From contig JBKCVA010000092.1 of NCBI GenBank assembly GCA_046318115.1, positions 1 through 49,036 of the forward strand: a stretch of 49,036 nucleotides of DNA. Direction: 5' to 3'. The notes beneath the pieces were generated by a model, which was not told the DNA's origin, did not search any database, and saw nothing but the letters and a program-made list of their open reading frames with translations. Both the position numbers and the translations under genes were made by a program. Within the stretch, counting starts at the first letter, position 1. Each line of letters starts with the position of its first letter. Positions 1 through 8,490 of the stretch are shown one piece after another. The stretch is from Aquimonas sp046318115 (GTDB lineage Bacteria; Pseudomonadota; Gammaproteobacteria; Xanthomonadales; Xanthomonadaceae).

Positions 1-1515
1 GAAACGCGGCGCGAGGCCGCGCGTCAGCGCCTGCGCGAGGCCGAGGAGCTGGCCGGCGCCGAAGCCCGCGTACAGCGGCTGCGTCGCCGCTGGCGAGTGG
101 CCAGCGCCATCGCCGGCTCCGCCCTGCTGGCGCTATCCGTCGCGGTGTGGATGGGGCTGCGCGCCGAGGCCGCGCAGCGCGAAGCCGAGCGCAACGCTGC
201 GCGGACGGCGGCGGTGCGGGATTTCCTGGCCCACGAGCTGCTGGCGCAGGCGGATCCCTATTCGAAAGCGCAGAGCGACAACGGCAACCCTCGCCTAGTC
301 GAGGCCATGCGGCGCGCCGCCGAGCGTATAGACACGGTGTTCGAGAACGATGCCCAGACTGCGGCCGATGTGCACATGGCCATGTCCAGCGTGTTCGAAA
401 GCTGGACCGATTACCGTCGCGCGATGCATCACGCGCGTCGTGCGATCAGTCTTCTTGAAGTTGGGCAGCAGGCACCTGGACTGGATCTCGCTGACGCTGG
501 ACTCCTGCTGTGCGCTCAAGGGCGGATGGCTGGCGCGCTGGGAGCGTCTCAAGAAGGCTGCAATCTGGCGCTTCACGTTGAAGCTGCGGCGCTGGGCGAT
601 GCACGCCTAAAGACGCAGGTCGAAGCGGCCAAAGTGAAGTCCGAGCTCGGTCAATGCCAGCAGGCCGTTGCCGACCTGGACGACGCGATCGCGCGCGCGG
701 GCAGCGCGCACACCGAAGACTGGTTCTCAAAGGCCCTGTGGTGGCGAGGGCTATGCCACGCCCAGTTGGGAAACTCCAGCCAGGCCCGTGCGAACTTCGA
801 GGGTCTGCTGGAGTGGCAGGATCGTGCACAAGTGCTGCCCCTCGACCGCGCTTGGGCCCACGCCGACTATGCCGAGATCTTGTCGAACGAGGGTGACTTC
901 AAGCTTGCCATCCAGCACGTCGAAAAGGCCGAGCCTGTGTTTGTGTCCGTCTTCGGGCCCGACCACCACTACAGCCAGTTCGGCCACTTTCTGCGCGCGC
1001 GCGTGGCTCTGTGGTCGGGGGACCCCCAAGGCTCGATCGCTCTGTTCGAACGGGTTCACGCGGCCGAACTCAGAGAGCTTGGGCCCGAGCATCTCTGGAC
1101 CTTGCAAACCCTGGCCGAACTGCTGTGGGCCAAGGCCGCCGCCGGTCGCATCGGCGAAGTCCAGCCGATCTTCATCGCCGAACGCGATCGCAGCCTGCAG
1201 GCGCTAGGTCAGCGCCTGCCGCAGCGCAGCGCTATGGCTGAGGTGTGGGCGCGCACCGCCCTGCTACTGGGTGATTACCAGACGGCGGCCACCGAGATTG
1301 AACGCATGCGGAAGGACGCCGAGGCCAGCCTGCCCGGCAGCCACCCGCGTCACGCCCTGGTGTATTGCCTGCGTAGCGAATTGGCCCTCGCACAAGGCGA
1401 TCGCGATGCTGCAGGCGCGCATTCGCTGCGCTGCAGCGAAGGTCTCGCGAGCCTGCCGGAGGACAACTATCGAAGGCGCTGGCTGCGCGAGCTTCAGGAT
1501 CGCATACGGCGCTGA
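1..1515 (+). CDS. C-terminal part of a membrane-anchored TPR protein, probably a Ser/Thr protein kinase (5' end outside window)
   Basis: The reading frame is open from the first base, so the start lies upstream; 504 residues are visible. A charged Arg/Glu/Ala-rich helix (about 1-32) leads into one clear membrane segment (about 35-52, AIAGSALLALSVAVWMGL). A second charged helix and the segment VRDFLAHELLAQADP follow. The rest is Ala/Leu-rich alternating helices that look like degenerate tetratricopeptide repeats, for example around residues 190-330. From memory, a transmembrane segment, a DFL..LL..ADP segment and TPRs form the usual C-terminal half of large Lysobacterales kinases whose cytoplasmic N-terminus holds the Pkinase domain. 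No kinase motif is inside the window, so the kinase assignment is inference. The alternative is a TPR sensor without a kinase. It ends convergently with holB, with about 60 bp between and no obvious terminator. Confidence 0.6.
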   Translation, partial: ETRREAARQRLREAEELAGAEARVQRLRRRWRVASAIAGSALLALSVAVWMGLRAEAAQREAERNAARTAAVRDFLAHELLAQADPYSKAQSDNGNPRLVEAMRRAAERIDTVFENDAQTAADVHMAMSSVFESWTDYRRAMHHARRAISLLEVGQQAPGLDLADAGLLLCAQGRMAGALGASQEGCNLALHVEAAALGDARLKTQVEAAKVKSELGQCQQAVADLDDAIARAGSAHTEDWFSKALWWRGLCHAQLGNSSQARANFEGLLEWQDRAQVLPLDRAWAHADYAEILSNEGDFKLAIQHVEKAEPVFVSVFGPDHHYSQFGHFLRARVALWSGDPQGSIALFERVHAAELRELGPEHLWTLQTLAELLWAKAAAGRIGEVQPIFIAERDRSLQALGQRLPQRSAMAEVWARTALLLGDYQTAATEIERMRKDAEASLPGSHPRHALVYCLRSELALAQGDRDAAGAHSLRCSEGLASLPEDNYRRRWLRELQDRIRR

Positions 1516-1574
1516 GGCAGCAGCCTTACACCGTCACCGGGACCCTACCGGAAATCACGGGCAACCCCTACACC

Positions 1575-2522
1575 TCACCCCACCGCACGCCACCCCGCCA
1601 GCAGTTCGCCCAGCAGCAGGTCGGCCTTGAGCGGGGTGTCGAGCTGGGCGCGCACGCGGTTGGCGCGGTCGTACCAGTCGGCGAGTTCGGGAACGGCATC
1701 GGCTTCGCCGCAGAGCAGACGCTCGCGACTGCGCCCGCGCGCCAGTGCGGCCGCATGGGCGAGGCGCTCTTGAGGGCGATCGCCCAGCCAGGCCTTGACC
1801 GTCTCGCTCAGCGCGGCGCGGCGCGCGGCGAGCGCATCGAGGTCGCGCTGCACGGCCTCGCGCAGTTCGAGGCCGCCCTCGCTCAGCAAGGCCTGGGCCT
1901 CGCCGGGGTGGCCATCGCAGAGTGACAGCGCCTGCTCGACGCGCGCGGCTGGCAGGCCTTGGGCGAGCAGCCAGGTGCGGGCTTCGTCCTGCGGCGGCGG
2001 GCGCAGCTCGATGCGCTGACAGCGGCTGCGGATCGTCGCCGAAAGGCGATACGGCGCGTCGCTGACGAGGATCAGATAGCGCCCGTCCTGCGGCTCTTCG
2101 AGGGTCTTCAGCAGCGCGTTGGCGGCGTTGTGGTTGAGCGCGTCCGCGGGGTCGATCAGGCTGACGATGGCGCCGCCCAGCTGGGCGGTGAGGCTGATCC
2201 TGTCGCTCAGCTCGCGCATCTGCTCGACGACGATCACGCTGCGCGGCTCGCCCTTGTCGTTGAGCGCGAAGCTGATCCGATGCAGGTCCGGATGCGTGCC
2301 GGCCGCCAGCAGCCTGCAGCTGCGGCACTGGCCGCAGGCCGGCTCGCCCGGTGAGGCCCCGGTGCACAGCAAACGCGCGGCGATGGCTTCGACCAGCACG
2401 CGCTTGCCCAACCGCGACGGCCCGCAGACCAGCAGGCCGTGACCCAGCCGCTGTGCTGCGTGGCTGGCCAGCACGCGCTCGAAGGCGCGCTGCTGCCAGG
2501 GCGCGAAGGCGGGCGCACTCAT
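1575..2522 (-). CDS. holB: DNA polymerase III subunit delta' (clamp loader)
   Basis: Delta' subunit of the clamp-loader complex that places the beta sliding clamp on primed DNA; 315 residues. The N-terminus (APWQQRAFERVLAS) and the P-loop-like GPSRLGKR match the family. The residue after the P-loop Lys is Arg rather than Ser/Thr, in keeping with delta' being a poor ATPase. A four-cysteine zinc module (C-x8-C-x2-C-x2-C) lies around residues 48-62. It is followed by the SVIVVEQMRELSD segment, the DPADALNHNAANALLKTLEEP block and the SATIRSRCQ sensor/arginine-finger region. The start was chosen because its ATG overlaps the tmk stop as ATGA, which implies translational coupling. The frame stays open far upstream, through tmk, but that extension is shadow. 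It is the last gene of the pabB-pabC-mltG-tmk-holB run, the same tail order as in E. coli. Confidence 0.93.
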   Translation of the reverse strand: MSAPAFAPWQQRAFERVLASHAAQRLGHGLLVCGPSRLGKRVLVEAIAARLLCTGASPGEPACGQCRSCRLLAAGTHPDLHRISFALNDKGEPRSVIVVEQMRELSDRISLTAQLGGAIVSLIDPADALNHNAANALLKTLEEPQDGRYLILVSDAPYRLSATIRSRCQRIELRPPPQDEARTWLLAQGLPAARVEQALSLCDGHPGEAQALLSEGGLELREAVQRDLDALAARRAALSETVKAWLGDRPQERLAHAAALARGRSRERLLCGEADAVPELADWYDRANRVRAQLDTPLKADLLLGELLAGWRAVG

Positions 2523-3160
2523 CGCGCCGCCTCGCGCTGGAGGTTCAGGCGCGAAACCACGGCGGCAGCGACCGTCTCCGCCGGCTGGCCGGCATCGAGC
2601 ACGCACCAGCGCTGCGGCTCGGCGGCCGCGCGGGTCCGATAGCTCGCACGTACGCGCTCGAAGAAAGCGATGGACTCGGACTCGATGCGATCCGGCGCCG
2701 CACGGCTGCCGGCGCGGGCGAGCCCGGTTTCGACCGGCAGATCGAGCAGAAAGCTCAGCCCCGGCTTGATGCCCGCGACCCAGCGTTCGAGTTCGGCGAT
2801 GCGCCCGCTGTCGATGCCGCGGCCGCCGCCCTGGTAGGCGAAACTCGCGTCGGTGAAACGGTCGCACAGCACCCACTCGCCGCGCTCCAGCGCAGGCAGG
2901 ATGCGCTCGCGCACCAGCTGGGCGCGCGAGGCCATCATCAGCAGCAGCTCGCTCTCGGCGCAGAGGCCGCGCAGCTCGGGGTTGAGCAGCACCGCACGCA
3001 CCGCCTCGCCGACCGCGGTGCCGCCGGGCTCGCGCAGCAGCAGAACAGTCTCGCCCGCTGCGCGCAGGGACTCGGCGGCAGCGGTGATCACGGTGCTCTT
3101 GCCGGCGCCCTCGCCGCCTTCGAAGCTGACGAAACGCGCGTGGCTGATCCACTGGCTCAC
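2519..3160 (-). CDS. tmk: Thymidylate kinase
   Basis: Phosphorylates dTMP to dTDP in dTTP synthesis; 213 residues, normal length. The P-loop FEGGEGAGKST is at about 13-23. The REPGGT motif, the DRF motif (LCDRFTDASFAYQGGGRG) and the DLPVETGLAR segment follow. The lid region (about 145-160) carries arginines, as in the E. coli-type enzyme. The start is GTG, and it overlaps the mltG stop codon by three bases. The holB start likewise overlaps the end of this gene, so the three genes are tightly coupled. The position between mltG and holB is conserved in gammaproteobacteria. Confidence 0.95.
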   Translation of the reverse strand: MSQWISHARFVSFEGGEGAGKSTVITAAAESLRAAGETVLLLREPGGTAVGEAVRAVLLNPELRGLCAESELLLMMASRAQLVRERILPALERGEWVLCDRFTDASFAYQGGGRGIDSGRIAELERWVAGIKPGLSFLLDLPVETGLARAGSRAAPDRIESESIAFFERVRASYRTRAAAEPQRWCVLDAGQPAETVAAAVVSRLNLQREAAR

Positions 3161-4218
3161 TGCCCTGCCCTCCGGCTGCGCTCGATCTGACGCCAGCGCG
3201 CGACCGCGCGGTTGTGCTCCTGCAGGGTGCGCGAGAACACGTGGCCGCCGTCGCCGCTGGCCACGAAGTACAGGCTGTCGCCGGGCGCCGGATCGACCGC
3301 GGCCTCGATGGCGGCGCGACCCGGCATGGCGATCGGCGTCGGCGGCAGGCCGTCGCGGGTGTAGGTGTTCCAGGGCGTGTCGGTATCGAGATGGGCGCGA
3401 GTGATGACGCCGCGGTAGCTCTCGCCGGCGCCGTAGATCACGGTCGGATCGGTCTGCAGGCGCATGCCGATGCGCAGGCGGCGGATGAATACGCCCGAGA
3501 CTTCGCGGCGCTCACCGCCGATGCCGGTTTCTTTCTCGATGATCGAGGCGAGGATCAGGGCCTCGTCGGCCGACTTCAGCGGCAGATCGGCCTGGCGATT
3601 GGCCCAGGCACGTTCGAGCACGCGGTCCATCGCGCGCTTGGCGCGGCGCAGGACATCGAGATCGCTCATGCCGCGGGTGTAGTAGTAGGTCTCGGGCAGG
3701 AAGCGACCTTCCGCCGGCACGCCCTCGGCGTCGAGCCGGCGCATGATCTCGGCCTCGTCGAGGCCCGGCAGTGTCTGTTCCAGCGCCTCGGCCTGGGCAA
3801 GCGCAAGGCGCAGCTCGCGGAAGGTGCTGCCCTCGACCAGGGTGAAGGCGCGCTGCAGCACCCGGCCGTCGGCGAACTGCTGCAGCAGCTGGCGCGGGGT
3901 GGCATTCGCAGGCAGGCGGTACTCGCCGGCCTGGATGCGCCCGCCCACCTGCATCTCGCGGGCCAGGAGACGCCAGAACTCCTCGCGGCCGGTCACGACG
4001 CCGACGCCCTCAAGGCGCTGCAGCACACGACGCAGGCCGTCGCCGCGCTGCAGGATCACGTCGGTCTCGGCGGTCAGGCCCGCCACCGGCGCATCGACGA
4101 AGCCCTGGTACTGCTGCCACAGCCAGAATGCGGCACCGCCGACGGCGAGCAGGCCGACCAGAAAGAGGCCGAGAAATGCACGCAGCCAGCGCCGCGGCCG
4201 CGGTGTGGAATCGCTCAA
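3157..4218 (-). CDS. mltG: Endolytic peptidoglycan transglycosylase MltG (YceG), TTG start
   Basis: Inner-membrane lytic transglycosylase that cleaves nascent glycan strands and limits their length. From the chosen start it has 353 residues: a short Arg-rich cytoplasmic tail, one membrane segment (WLRAFLGLFLVGLLAVGGAAF), a LysM-like segment, then the YceG catalytic domain. The signature SIIEKETGIGGER holds the catalytic Glu (about residue 228) and is followed by the conserved LRIGMRLQTDPTVIYG block. An in-frame upstream ATG would add 24 residues lying over pabC. I chose TTG because AGGAG sits 8 bases before it, immediately after the pabC stop, and the protein then begins like other MltG proteins. 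The stop overlaps the tmk start. Confidence 0.93.
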   Translation of the reverse strand: MSDSTPRPRRWLRAFLGLFLVGLLAVGGAAFWLWQQYQGFVDAPVAGLTAETDVILQRGDGLRRVLQRLEGVGVVTGREEFWRLLAREMQVGGRIQAGEYRLPANATPRQLLQQFADGRVLQRAFTLVEGSTFRELRLALAQAEALEQTLPGLDEAEIMRRLDAEGVPAEGRFLPETYYYTRGMSDLDVLRRAKRAMDRVLERAWANRQADLPLKSADEALILASIIEKETGIGGERREVSGVFIRRLRIGMRLQTDPTVIYGAGESYRGVITRAHLDTDTPWNTYTRDGLPPTPIAMPGRAAIEAAVDPAPGDSLYFVASGDGGHVFSRTLQEHNRAVARWRQIERSRRAGQ

Positions 4219-4231
4219 AACGGAAGCTCCT

Positions 4232-5056
4232 TCAGGCCTGCGGGGCCAGCGCCGGAACTTCGCTCCAGAGCTGGGCCTGCAGGCCGGCAATCAGGGGCTG
4301 GGGGCGATAGGTCCGCGCGCCCAGCCGGGCAGCCGGCAGGATACCGCGCAGGCTGCTGCAGACGAATACGCCGTCCGCGCGCTCGATGTCCTGCGGCAGC
4401 AGTTCGCCGATCTCGACCTCGGCGCGGGTCATGACCCAGTCGCGACAGATGCCGGCGATGCCAGCGGCGCGCAGGGAGGGCGTGCGAAGGCGGCCGCCGC
4501 GCAGGGCGAATACGTTGGCCGCAGTCGCACAGGTGACGCGCCCGGCAGTGTCGAGCATCAGCCCCTCGGCCGCGCCGGTGTTGGCCAGTTCGGCGCGCGC
4601 CAGCACGTTCTCGATACGGTTGAGATGCTTGAAGCCGGCGAGGCGGGGCTGAAGTGCGAGCCGCGTTGCGCACCAGCGCAGCCTGACGCCCTCGACGTAA
4701 TCGGTCGCGACCAGCGGCGGCGCCGCATGCAGGCTCAGGATGCGCTGGCTGCGCGCGCCGGGCTCCGGCGCATAGCCGCGGCCGGCCCCCTCGCGCGCCA
4801 GCAGGATCTTCAGCACCGCACGCTGCTGGCCCGCGCACAGCTCGCCCGCCTCGAATGCGAGCAGGTCGGGATCGGGCAGCCGCAGACCCAAGGCCTCGCA
4901 GCCTCGACCGAGGCGCGCCAGGTGCTCACCCCACCAGACCGGCCGACCGTCCTGCACCAGCAGGGTTTCGAACACGCCATCGCCATAGTTGAGCGCACGG
5001 CTGTCGACACCGATCGCATCGGCGGGCGCGCCGTCGATCAGCACGCCGAAGCGCAT
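4232..5056 (-). CDS. pabC: Aminodeoxychorismate lyase
   Basis: PLP enzyme converting 4-amino-4-deoxychorismate to p-aminobenzoate and pyruvate for folate synthesis; 274 residues, the usual class IV aminotransferase-fold length. The family pattern is visible: SRALNYGDGVFETLLV near the N-terminus, the PLP Lys in AGFKHLNRIENVLAR (about K143), EGLMLDTAGRVTCATAANVF, and the C-terminal GVFVCSSLRGILP. The ATG overlaps the pabB stop by one base (TGATG), so the two enzymes acting in sequence are translationally coupled. The mltG ribosome-binding site begins at its stop. Confidence 0.92.
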   Translation of the reverse strand: MRFGVLIDGAPADAIGVDSRALNYGDGVFETLLVQDGRPVWWGEHLARLGRGCEALGLRLPDPDLLAFEAGELCAGQQRAVLKILLAREGAGRGYAPEPGARSQRILSLHAAPPLVATDYVEGVRLRWCATRLALQPRLAGFKHLNRIENVLARAELANTGAAEGLMLDTAGRVTCATAANVFALRGGRLRTPSLRAAGIAGICRDWVMTRAEVEIGELLPQDIERADGVFVCSSLRGILPAARLGARTYRPQPLIAGLQAQLWSEVPALAPQA

Positions 5057-6657
5057 CAGGCGCGGCGTCCGGCATTGAGGGGCGCAGACTCGGGCTGCGG
5101 TCGGTGGGAGGCGATGTCCATGGTCCCAGCAGTAGACAGTGCCGCAGGCGGGGCGTCCGCCGACTCGACCACAGGATGGACGACGGACCCGGCACTTGCA
5201 TCCCTCGAGCCTGTCGAAGCCTTCCCCTCGGACGCTGGCAGCACGTCGCGGGGAGCGTGTTCATCGAAAGCGCGCAGCACGCCGCGCGCTTTGGCCCGGG
5301 TCTCGGCCAGCTCGGCCGCGGGCTCGGAATCGACCACGATGCCAGCGCCGGCGCGAAAGCCGGCCTGCGCGCCGCGCAGCCACAGGCTGCGGATCAGGAT
5401 GTTGAGGTCGAGATCACCGCTGCGGTCGAGATAGCCCAGCGCACCGGTGTAGGGCCCGCGGCCCTCGCCCTCCAGCTCGGCGATGATCTGCATGCAGCGC
5501 ACCTTGGGGCAGCCGGTGATGGTGCCGCCCGGGAACACGGCGGCAATCGCCTGCCCAGGACCGACCTCGGGCCGCAGCCGGCCGCGCACGTTGCTGACGA
5601 TGTGGTGGACGTGGGCATAGCTCTCGAGGCCCATCAGCTCGTCGACCTCGACCGTGCCCGGCACGCAGACGCGGCCCAGATCATTGCGCTCGAGATCGAT
5701 CAGCATGATGTGTTCGGCGCGCTCCTTGGGATGCCCGATCAGCTCGGCGCGTCGACGCGCGTCGTCCAGCGCATCGCCGGGCTGGCGCGGACGCGTGCCG
5801 GCGATCGGCCGCGTCTCGGCGAGTCCAGAACGCAGCGACAGCAGGCGCTCGGGCGAGGAGCTCAGTACCGCCCAGTCCTGCCAGGCCAGCAGACCTGCGA
5901 ACGGCGCCGGATTGGCTGCACGCAGCCGCTCGTACAGATCCGCCGGCGCCGGTGCCGCGTCGAAGCTCACGCGCCAGGGCCGCGACAGGTTCACCTGGAA
6001 CACATCGCCGGCGCTCAGGTAGTCCAGGATGCGGCGCACGCCGCCCTCGAATTGAGTGCCATCGGCTTCGTCGATGCGATGCGCGGGCAGGCCGGGCAGC
6101 GCGCGGGCTGCGGGTGCCTCGCCTGTCCTGCCCTGCGAATCCGCAGCCGCGCTCCATGCGCGCTGCAGCCGCTCGATCAGGGCCGCGGCCTGCGGGTGGT
6201 CGGCCTCGACCACGGCCTGCGCCTGCCCGGTTTCGCGATCGCGCAGGATCGCCGCGCGACAGCGCAGGGCGAGTGCAATCGGCAGGCCGCCGGGGGCGGC
6301 GAGTCGCGGCACGCTGGGTTCGATCTCGGCCGCGAGCTCATAGCCCAGCAGCAGGGCCCAGCCGCCGCCGAAGGCCGGGCCATCGCTGCGCACCGGCGTG
6401 CGGGCTTCAGCGCAGGCGCGGTCCAAGTGATCGAGAAAGCCACCGGGCAGCGTTCGACCCTCGAGATCGCGCAGTACGCCATCGGCGCCCAGCGCGAAAC
6501 CGCCTGCGGGCGCGGCCAGCAGCAGGTCATAGCGGGCGCGACCGCCCTGGGCCGCGCTTTCCAGCAGGCAGGGAAAGAACCCGGGCTCGGCCCGATGCAG
6601 CTCGAGCAGATCGACAGCGGGCAGATCGACCGCGAGCGGCAGCGGGACGCTGGGCAT
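5056..6657 (-). CDS. pabB: Aminodeoxychorismate synthase component I
   Basis: Makes 4-amino-4-deoxychorismate from chorismate and ammonia (normally supplied by PabA, not in this window); 533 residues. The C-terminal chorismate-binding domain is intact: GDVFQVNLSRPW, SSSPERLLSLR, PIAGTRPR, HPKERAEHIMLIDLERNDLG, FPGGTITGCPK, YTGALGYLDRSGDLDLNILIR and GAGIVVDSEP. E. coli PabB has a nucleophilic Lys in PIKGT; here it is Ala (PIAGT), as in anthranilate and isochorismate synthases. The pabC coupling still favours PabB. After the normal end (about residue 465, RAFDEHAPR) there is a low-complexity tail of about 65 residues rich in Ala, Ser and Pro. No good Shine-Dalgarno precedes the ATG. Confidence 0.87.
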   Translation of the reverse strand: MPSVPLPLAVDLPAVDLLELHRAEPGFFPCLLESAAQGGRARYDLLLAAPAGGFALGADGVLRDLEGRTLPGGFLDHLDRACAEARTPVRSDGPAFGGGWALLLGYELAAEIEPSVPRLAAPGGLPIALALRCRAAILRDRETGQAQAVVEADHPQAAALIERLQRAWSAAADSQGRTGEAPAARALPGLPAHRIDEADGTQFEGGVRRILDYLSAGDVFQVNLSRPWRVSFDAAPAPADLYERLRAANPAPFAGLLAWQDWAVLSSSPERLLSLRSGLAETRPIAGTRPRQPGDALDDARRRAELIGHPKERAEHIMLIDLERNDLGRVCVPGTVEVDELMGLESYAHVHHIVSNVRGRLRPEVGPGQAIAAVFPGGTITGCPKVRCMQIIAELEGEGRGPYTGALGYLDRSGDLDLNILIRSLWLRGAQAGFRAGAGIVVDSEPAAELAETRAKARGVLRAFDEHAPRDVLPASEGKASTGSRDASAGSVVHPVVESADAPPAALSTAGTMDIASHRPQPESAPLNAGRRA

Positions 6658-6690
6658 GCGGGATGCGCCGAGGCAGGGTGCGCCGACGCG

Positions 6691-7929
6691 TCAGACGCGC
6701 CGGAACACCAGGGTGCCGTTGGTGCCGCCGAAGCCGAAGCCGTTCGACATCGCGACCTCGATCTTGGCCTCGCGCGCCACATTGGGCACGTAGTCGAGGT
6801 CGCAGCCCTCGCCGGGCTCGTCGAGGTTGATCGTCGGCGGCACCAGGCCGTGGTAGAGCGCGAGGATGCTGAAGATCGCCTCGACACCGCCGGCCGCGCC
6901 CAGCAGGTGGCCGGTCATCGACTTCGTCGAGCTGACCAGGGTGCGGTAGGCGTGGTCGCCGAACGCGCGCTTCATCGCCAGGGTTTCGGCGAGGTCGCCC
7001 AGCGGCGTTGAGGTGCCATGGGCATTGAGGTAGCCCACCTGGTCGGCATTGATGCCGGCGTCGCGCAGGGCGGCCGTCATGCAGCGCGCCGCGCCTTCGC
7101 CGTCCTCGGCCGGGGCAGTCATGTGGAAGGCGTCGGAGCTCGCGCCGAAGCCGGCCAGCTCGCAGTAGATGCGCGCGCCGCGAGCCTTGGCGTGTTCGTA
7201 TTCCTCCAGCACCAGCACGCCGGCACCGTCGCCCATGACGAAGCCATCGCGGTCCTTGTCCCAGGGGCGCGAGGCGCGGGTCGGGTCGTCATTGCGGGTG
7301 GACATCGCCTTCATCGAGCAAAAGCCGGCGACCGAGGTCGGGCTGCTGCCGCGCTCGGCGCCACCGGCGACCATCACGTCGGCATCGCCGTACTGGATCA
7401 GGCGCATCGCCATGCCGACCGAATGGTTGGCGGTGGCGCAGGCCGAGACGGCCGAGAAGTTCGGGCCCTTGATGCCGGTGAGGATCGACAGATGACCCGA
7501 GACCATGTTGATGATCGTGCTCGGCACGTAGAAGGGCGAGACCTTGCGCGGGCCGCCTTCGAGCAGGCGCGCGGTGGTGTCCTCGATGCCGAGGATGCCG
7601 CCGATGCCCGAGCCGATGATGGTGCCGATGCGCTCGGCATTGGCGTCGCTGACTTCGAGGCCGGAATCCTTCAGCGCCATCAGGCCGGCGGCGACGCCGT
7701 AGTGGATGAAGGGATCCATGCGCTTGGCCTCTTTGGCCGGAATGTAGGCGGCAGGATCGAAATCGCGCACCTCGCCGGCGATGCGCGTCGCGTATGCGCT
7801 GGCGTCGAAGCTGGTGATCGGGCCGATGCCCGAGCGGCCGTGGGAGATGTTGTCCCAGGCAGTGGCGAGATCATTGCCAACCGGCGAGACGATGCCCATG
7901 CCGGTGATGACGACGCGACGCTTGCTCAT
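6691..7929 (-). CDS. fabF: Beta-ketoacyl-ACP synthase II
   Basis: Condenses acyl-ACP with malonyl-ACP in fatty-acid elongation (KAS II); 412 residues, full length. The Cys-His-His triad is present: C164 in SACATANHS, H304 in NAHGTSTPLGD and H341 in SMTGHLLGAAGG, plus K336. The C-terminal NGFGFGGTNGTLVF glycine loop is present. GGAG lies 5 bases before the ATG. It follows acpP, but a strong terminator hairpin lies between, so it probably has its own promoter or depends on read-through. pabB follows after 33 bases. Confidence 0.97.
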   Translation of the reverse strand: MSKRRVVITGMGIVSPVGNDLATAWDNISHGRSGIGPITSFDASAYATRIAGEVRDFDPAAYIPAKEAKRMDPFIHYGVAAGLMALKDSGLEVSDANAERIGTIIGSGIGGILGIEDTTARLLEGGPRKVSPFYVPSTIINMVSGHLSILTGIKGPNFSAVSACATANHSVGMAMRLIQYGDADVMVAGGAERGSSPTSVAGFCSMKAMSTRNDDPTRASRPWDKDRDGFVMGDGAGVLVLEEYEHAKARGARIYCELAGFGASSDAFHMTAPAEDGEGAARCMTAALRDAGINADQVGYLNAHGTSTPLGDLAETLAMKRAFGDHAYRTLVSSTKSMTGHLLGAAGGVEAIFSILALYHGLVPPTINLDEPGEGCDLDYVPNVAREAKIEVAMSNGFGFGGTNGTLVFRRV

Positions 7930-8021
7930 GCTGGCTCCGTGCCGGCGCTCATCGCGCCCGGCGTCTGTTCAGTGGCCGACGCATGATGCGTCGACGGGAA
8001 ACGGATGCAGGATTGCCGCAA

Positions 8022-8054
8022 AAGAAAGCCGCCCCGTCGGACGACGGGGGCGGC
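8022..8054 (-). terminator. Rho-independent terminator after acpP
   Basis: Read on the minus strand, a GC-rich stem (GCCGCCCCCGTC pairing with GACGGGGCGGC, one bulged base) has a 4-base loop and is followed directly by TTTCTTTT. It lies about 50 bases past the acpP stop and about 95 bases before the fabF start. It should end an acpP-only transcript or reduce read-through into fabF. Confidence 0.85.
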
Positions 8055-8105
8055 CTCTTCAAACGCTCGCGATGCCCGCGTTGCGAGCCTCGCGCGGCAG
8101 CGGGA

Positions 8106-8345
8106 TTACGACTTGACGTGAGCCTTCACGTAGTCGATGGCCTGCTGCACGCTGGTGATCTTCTCGGCGTCTTCGTCCGGGATCTCGCACTCGAACTCTT
8201 CCTCGAGCGCCATCACCAGCTCAACCGTGTCGAGCGAGTCCGCGCCCAGATCGTCCACGAAGGAGGCGTTGGGGGTGACTTCATCTTCCTTGACGCCCAG
8301 CTGTTCCACGACGATCTTCTTGACGCGTTCTTCGATGCTGCTCAT
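8106..8345 (-). CDS. acpP: Acyl carrier protein
   Basis: Carries growing acyl chains on 4'-phosphopantetheine; 79 residues, strongly acidic, full length. The attachment site is S37 in DLGADSLDTVELVMALEEEF. The N-terminus MSSIEERVKKIVVEQLGV matches gammaproteobacterial AcpP. The frame is open further upstream, but this ATG gives the canonical length. The gene is flanked by a near-consensus promoter and a strong terminator, consistent with the high dose of ACP needed. AcpH, the hydrolase that removes its prosthetic group, is encoded about 27 kb away in the same window. Confidence 0.97.
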   Translation of the reverse strand: MSSIEERVKKIVVEQLGVKEDEVTPNASFVDDLGADSLDTVELVMALEEEFECEIPDEDAEKITSVQQAIDYVKAHVKS

Positions 8346-8378
8346 GGGGTTCAATTCCTCTGAGGGAAAACTCGGCGC

Positions 8379-8408
8379 ATTGTAGTGGGAACCGCCAGAC
8401 CGCACCAA
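8379..8408 (-). promoter_or_regulatory. Sigma-70-type promoter for acpP
   Basis: On the minus strand TTGGTG and TACAAT are separated by 18 bases. The -10 box differs from TATAAT at one position; the -35 box keeps TTG. The -10 box ends 33 bases before the acpP ATG, leaving a short leader of about 25-30 bases. Found by eye, with no transcription data. Confidence 0.6.
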
Positions 8409-8490
8409 GGCACGATTCCGGCCACCCGTCTGCGCCCGACGGGCTTGCGATTCAATGGATTGCTGCGTGGGCCCGAACGCGCTCGACACG

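Noticed and set aside
2522..3152. Upstream extension of the holB frame giving a 525-residue protein
   Set aside because: The added 210 residues are Arg/Ala-rich shadow of tmk; the ATGA overlap marks the real start.
5056..6657. Anthranilate synthase component I (trpE) instead of pabB
   Set aside because: PIAGT occurs in TrpE, but the pabC overlap and the fab/mltG/tmk context favour PabB.
5104..7011. Long plus-strand open frame opposite pabB and fabF
   Set aside because: Shadow of two well-supported genes; composition rich in Gln, Arg, Gly and Ala without motifs.
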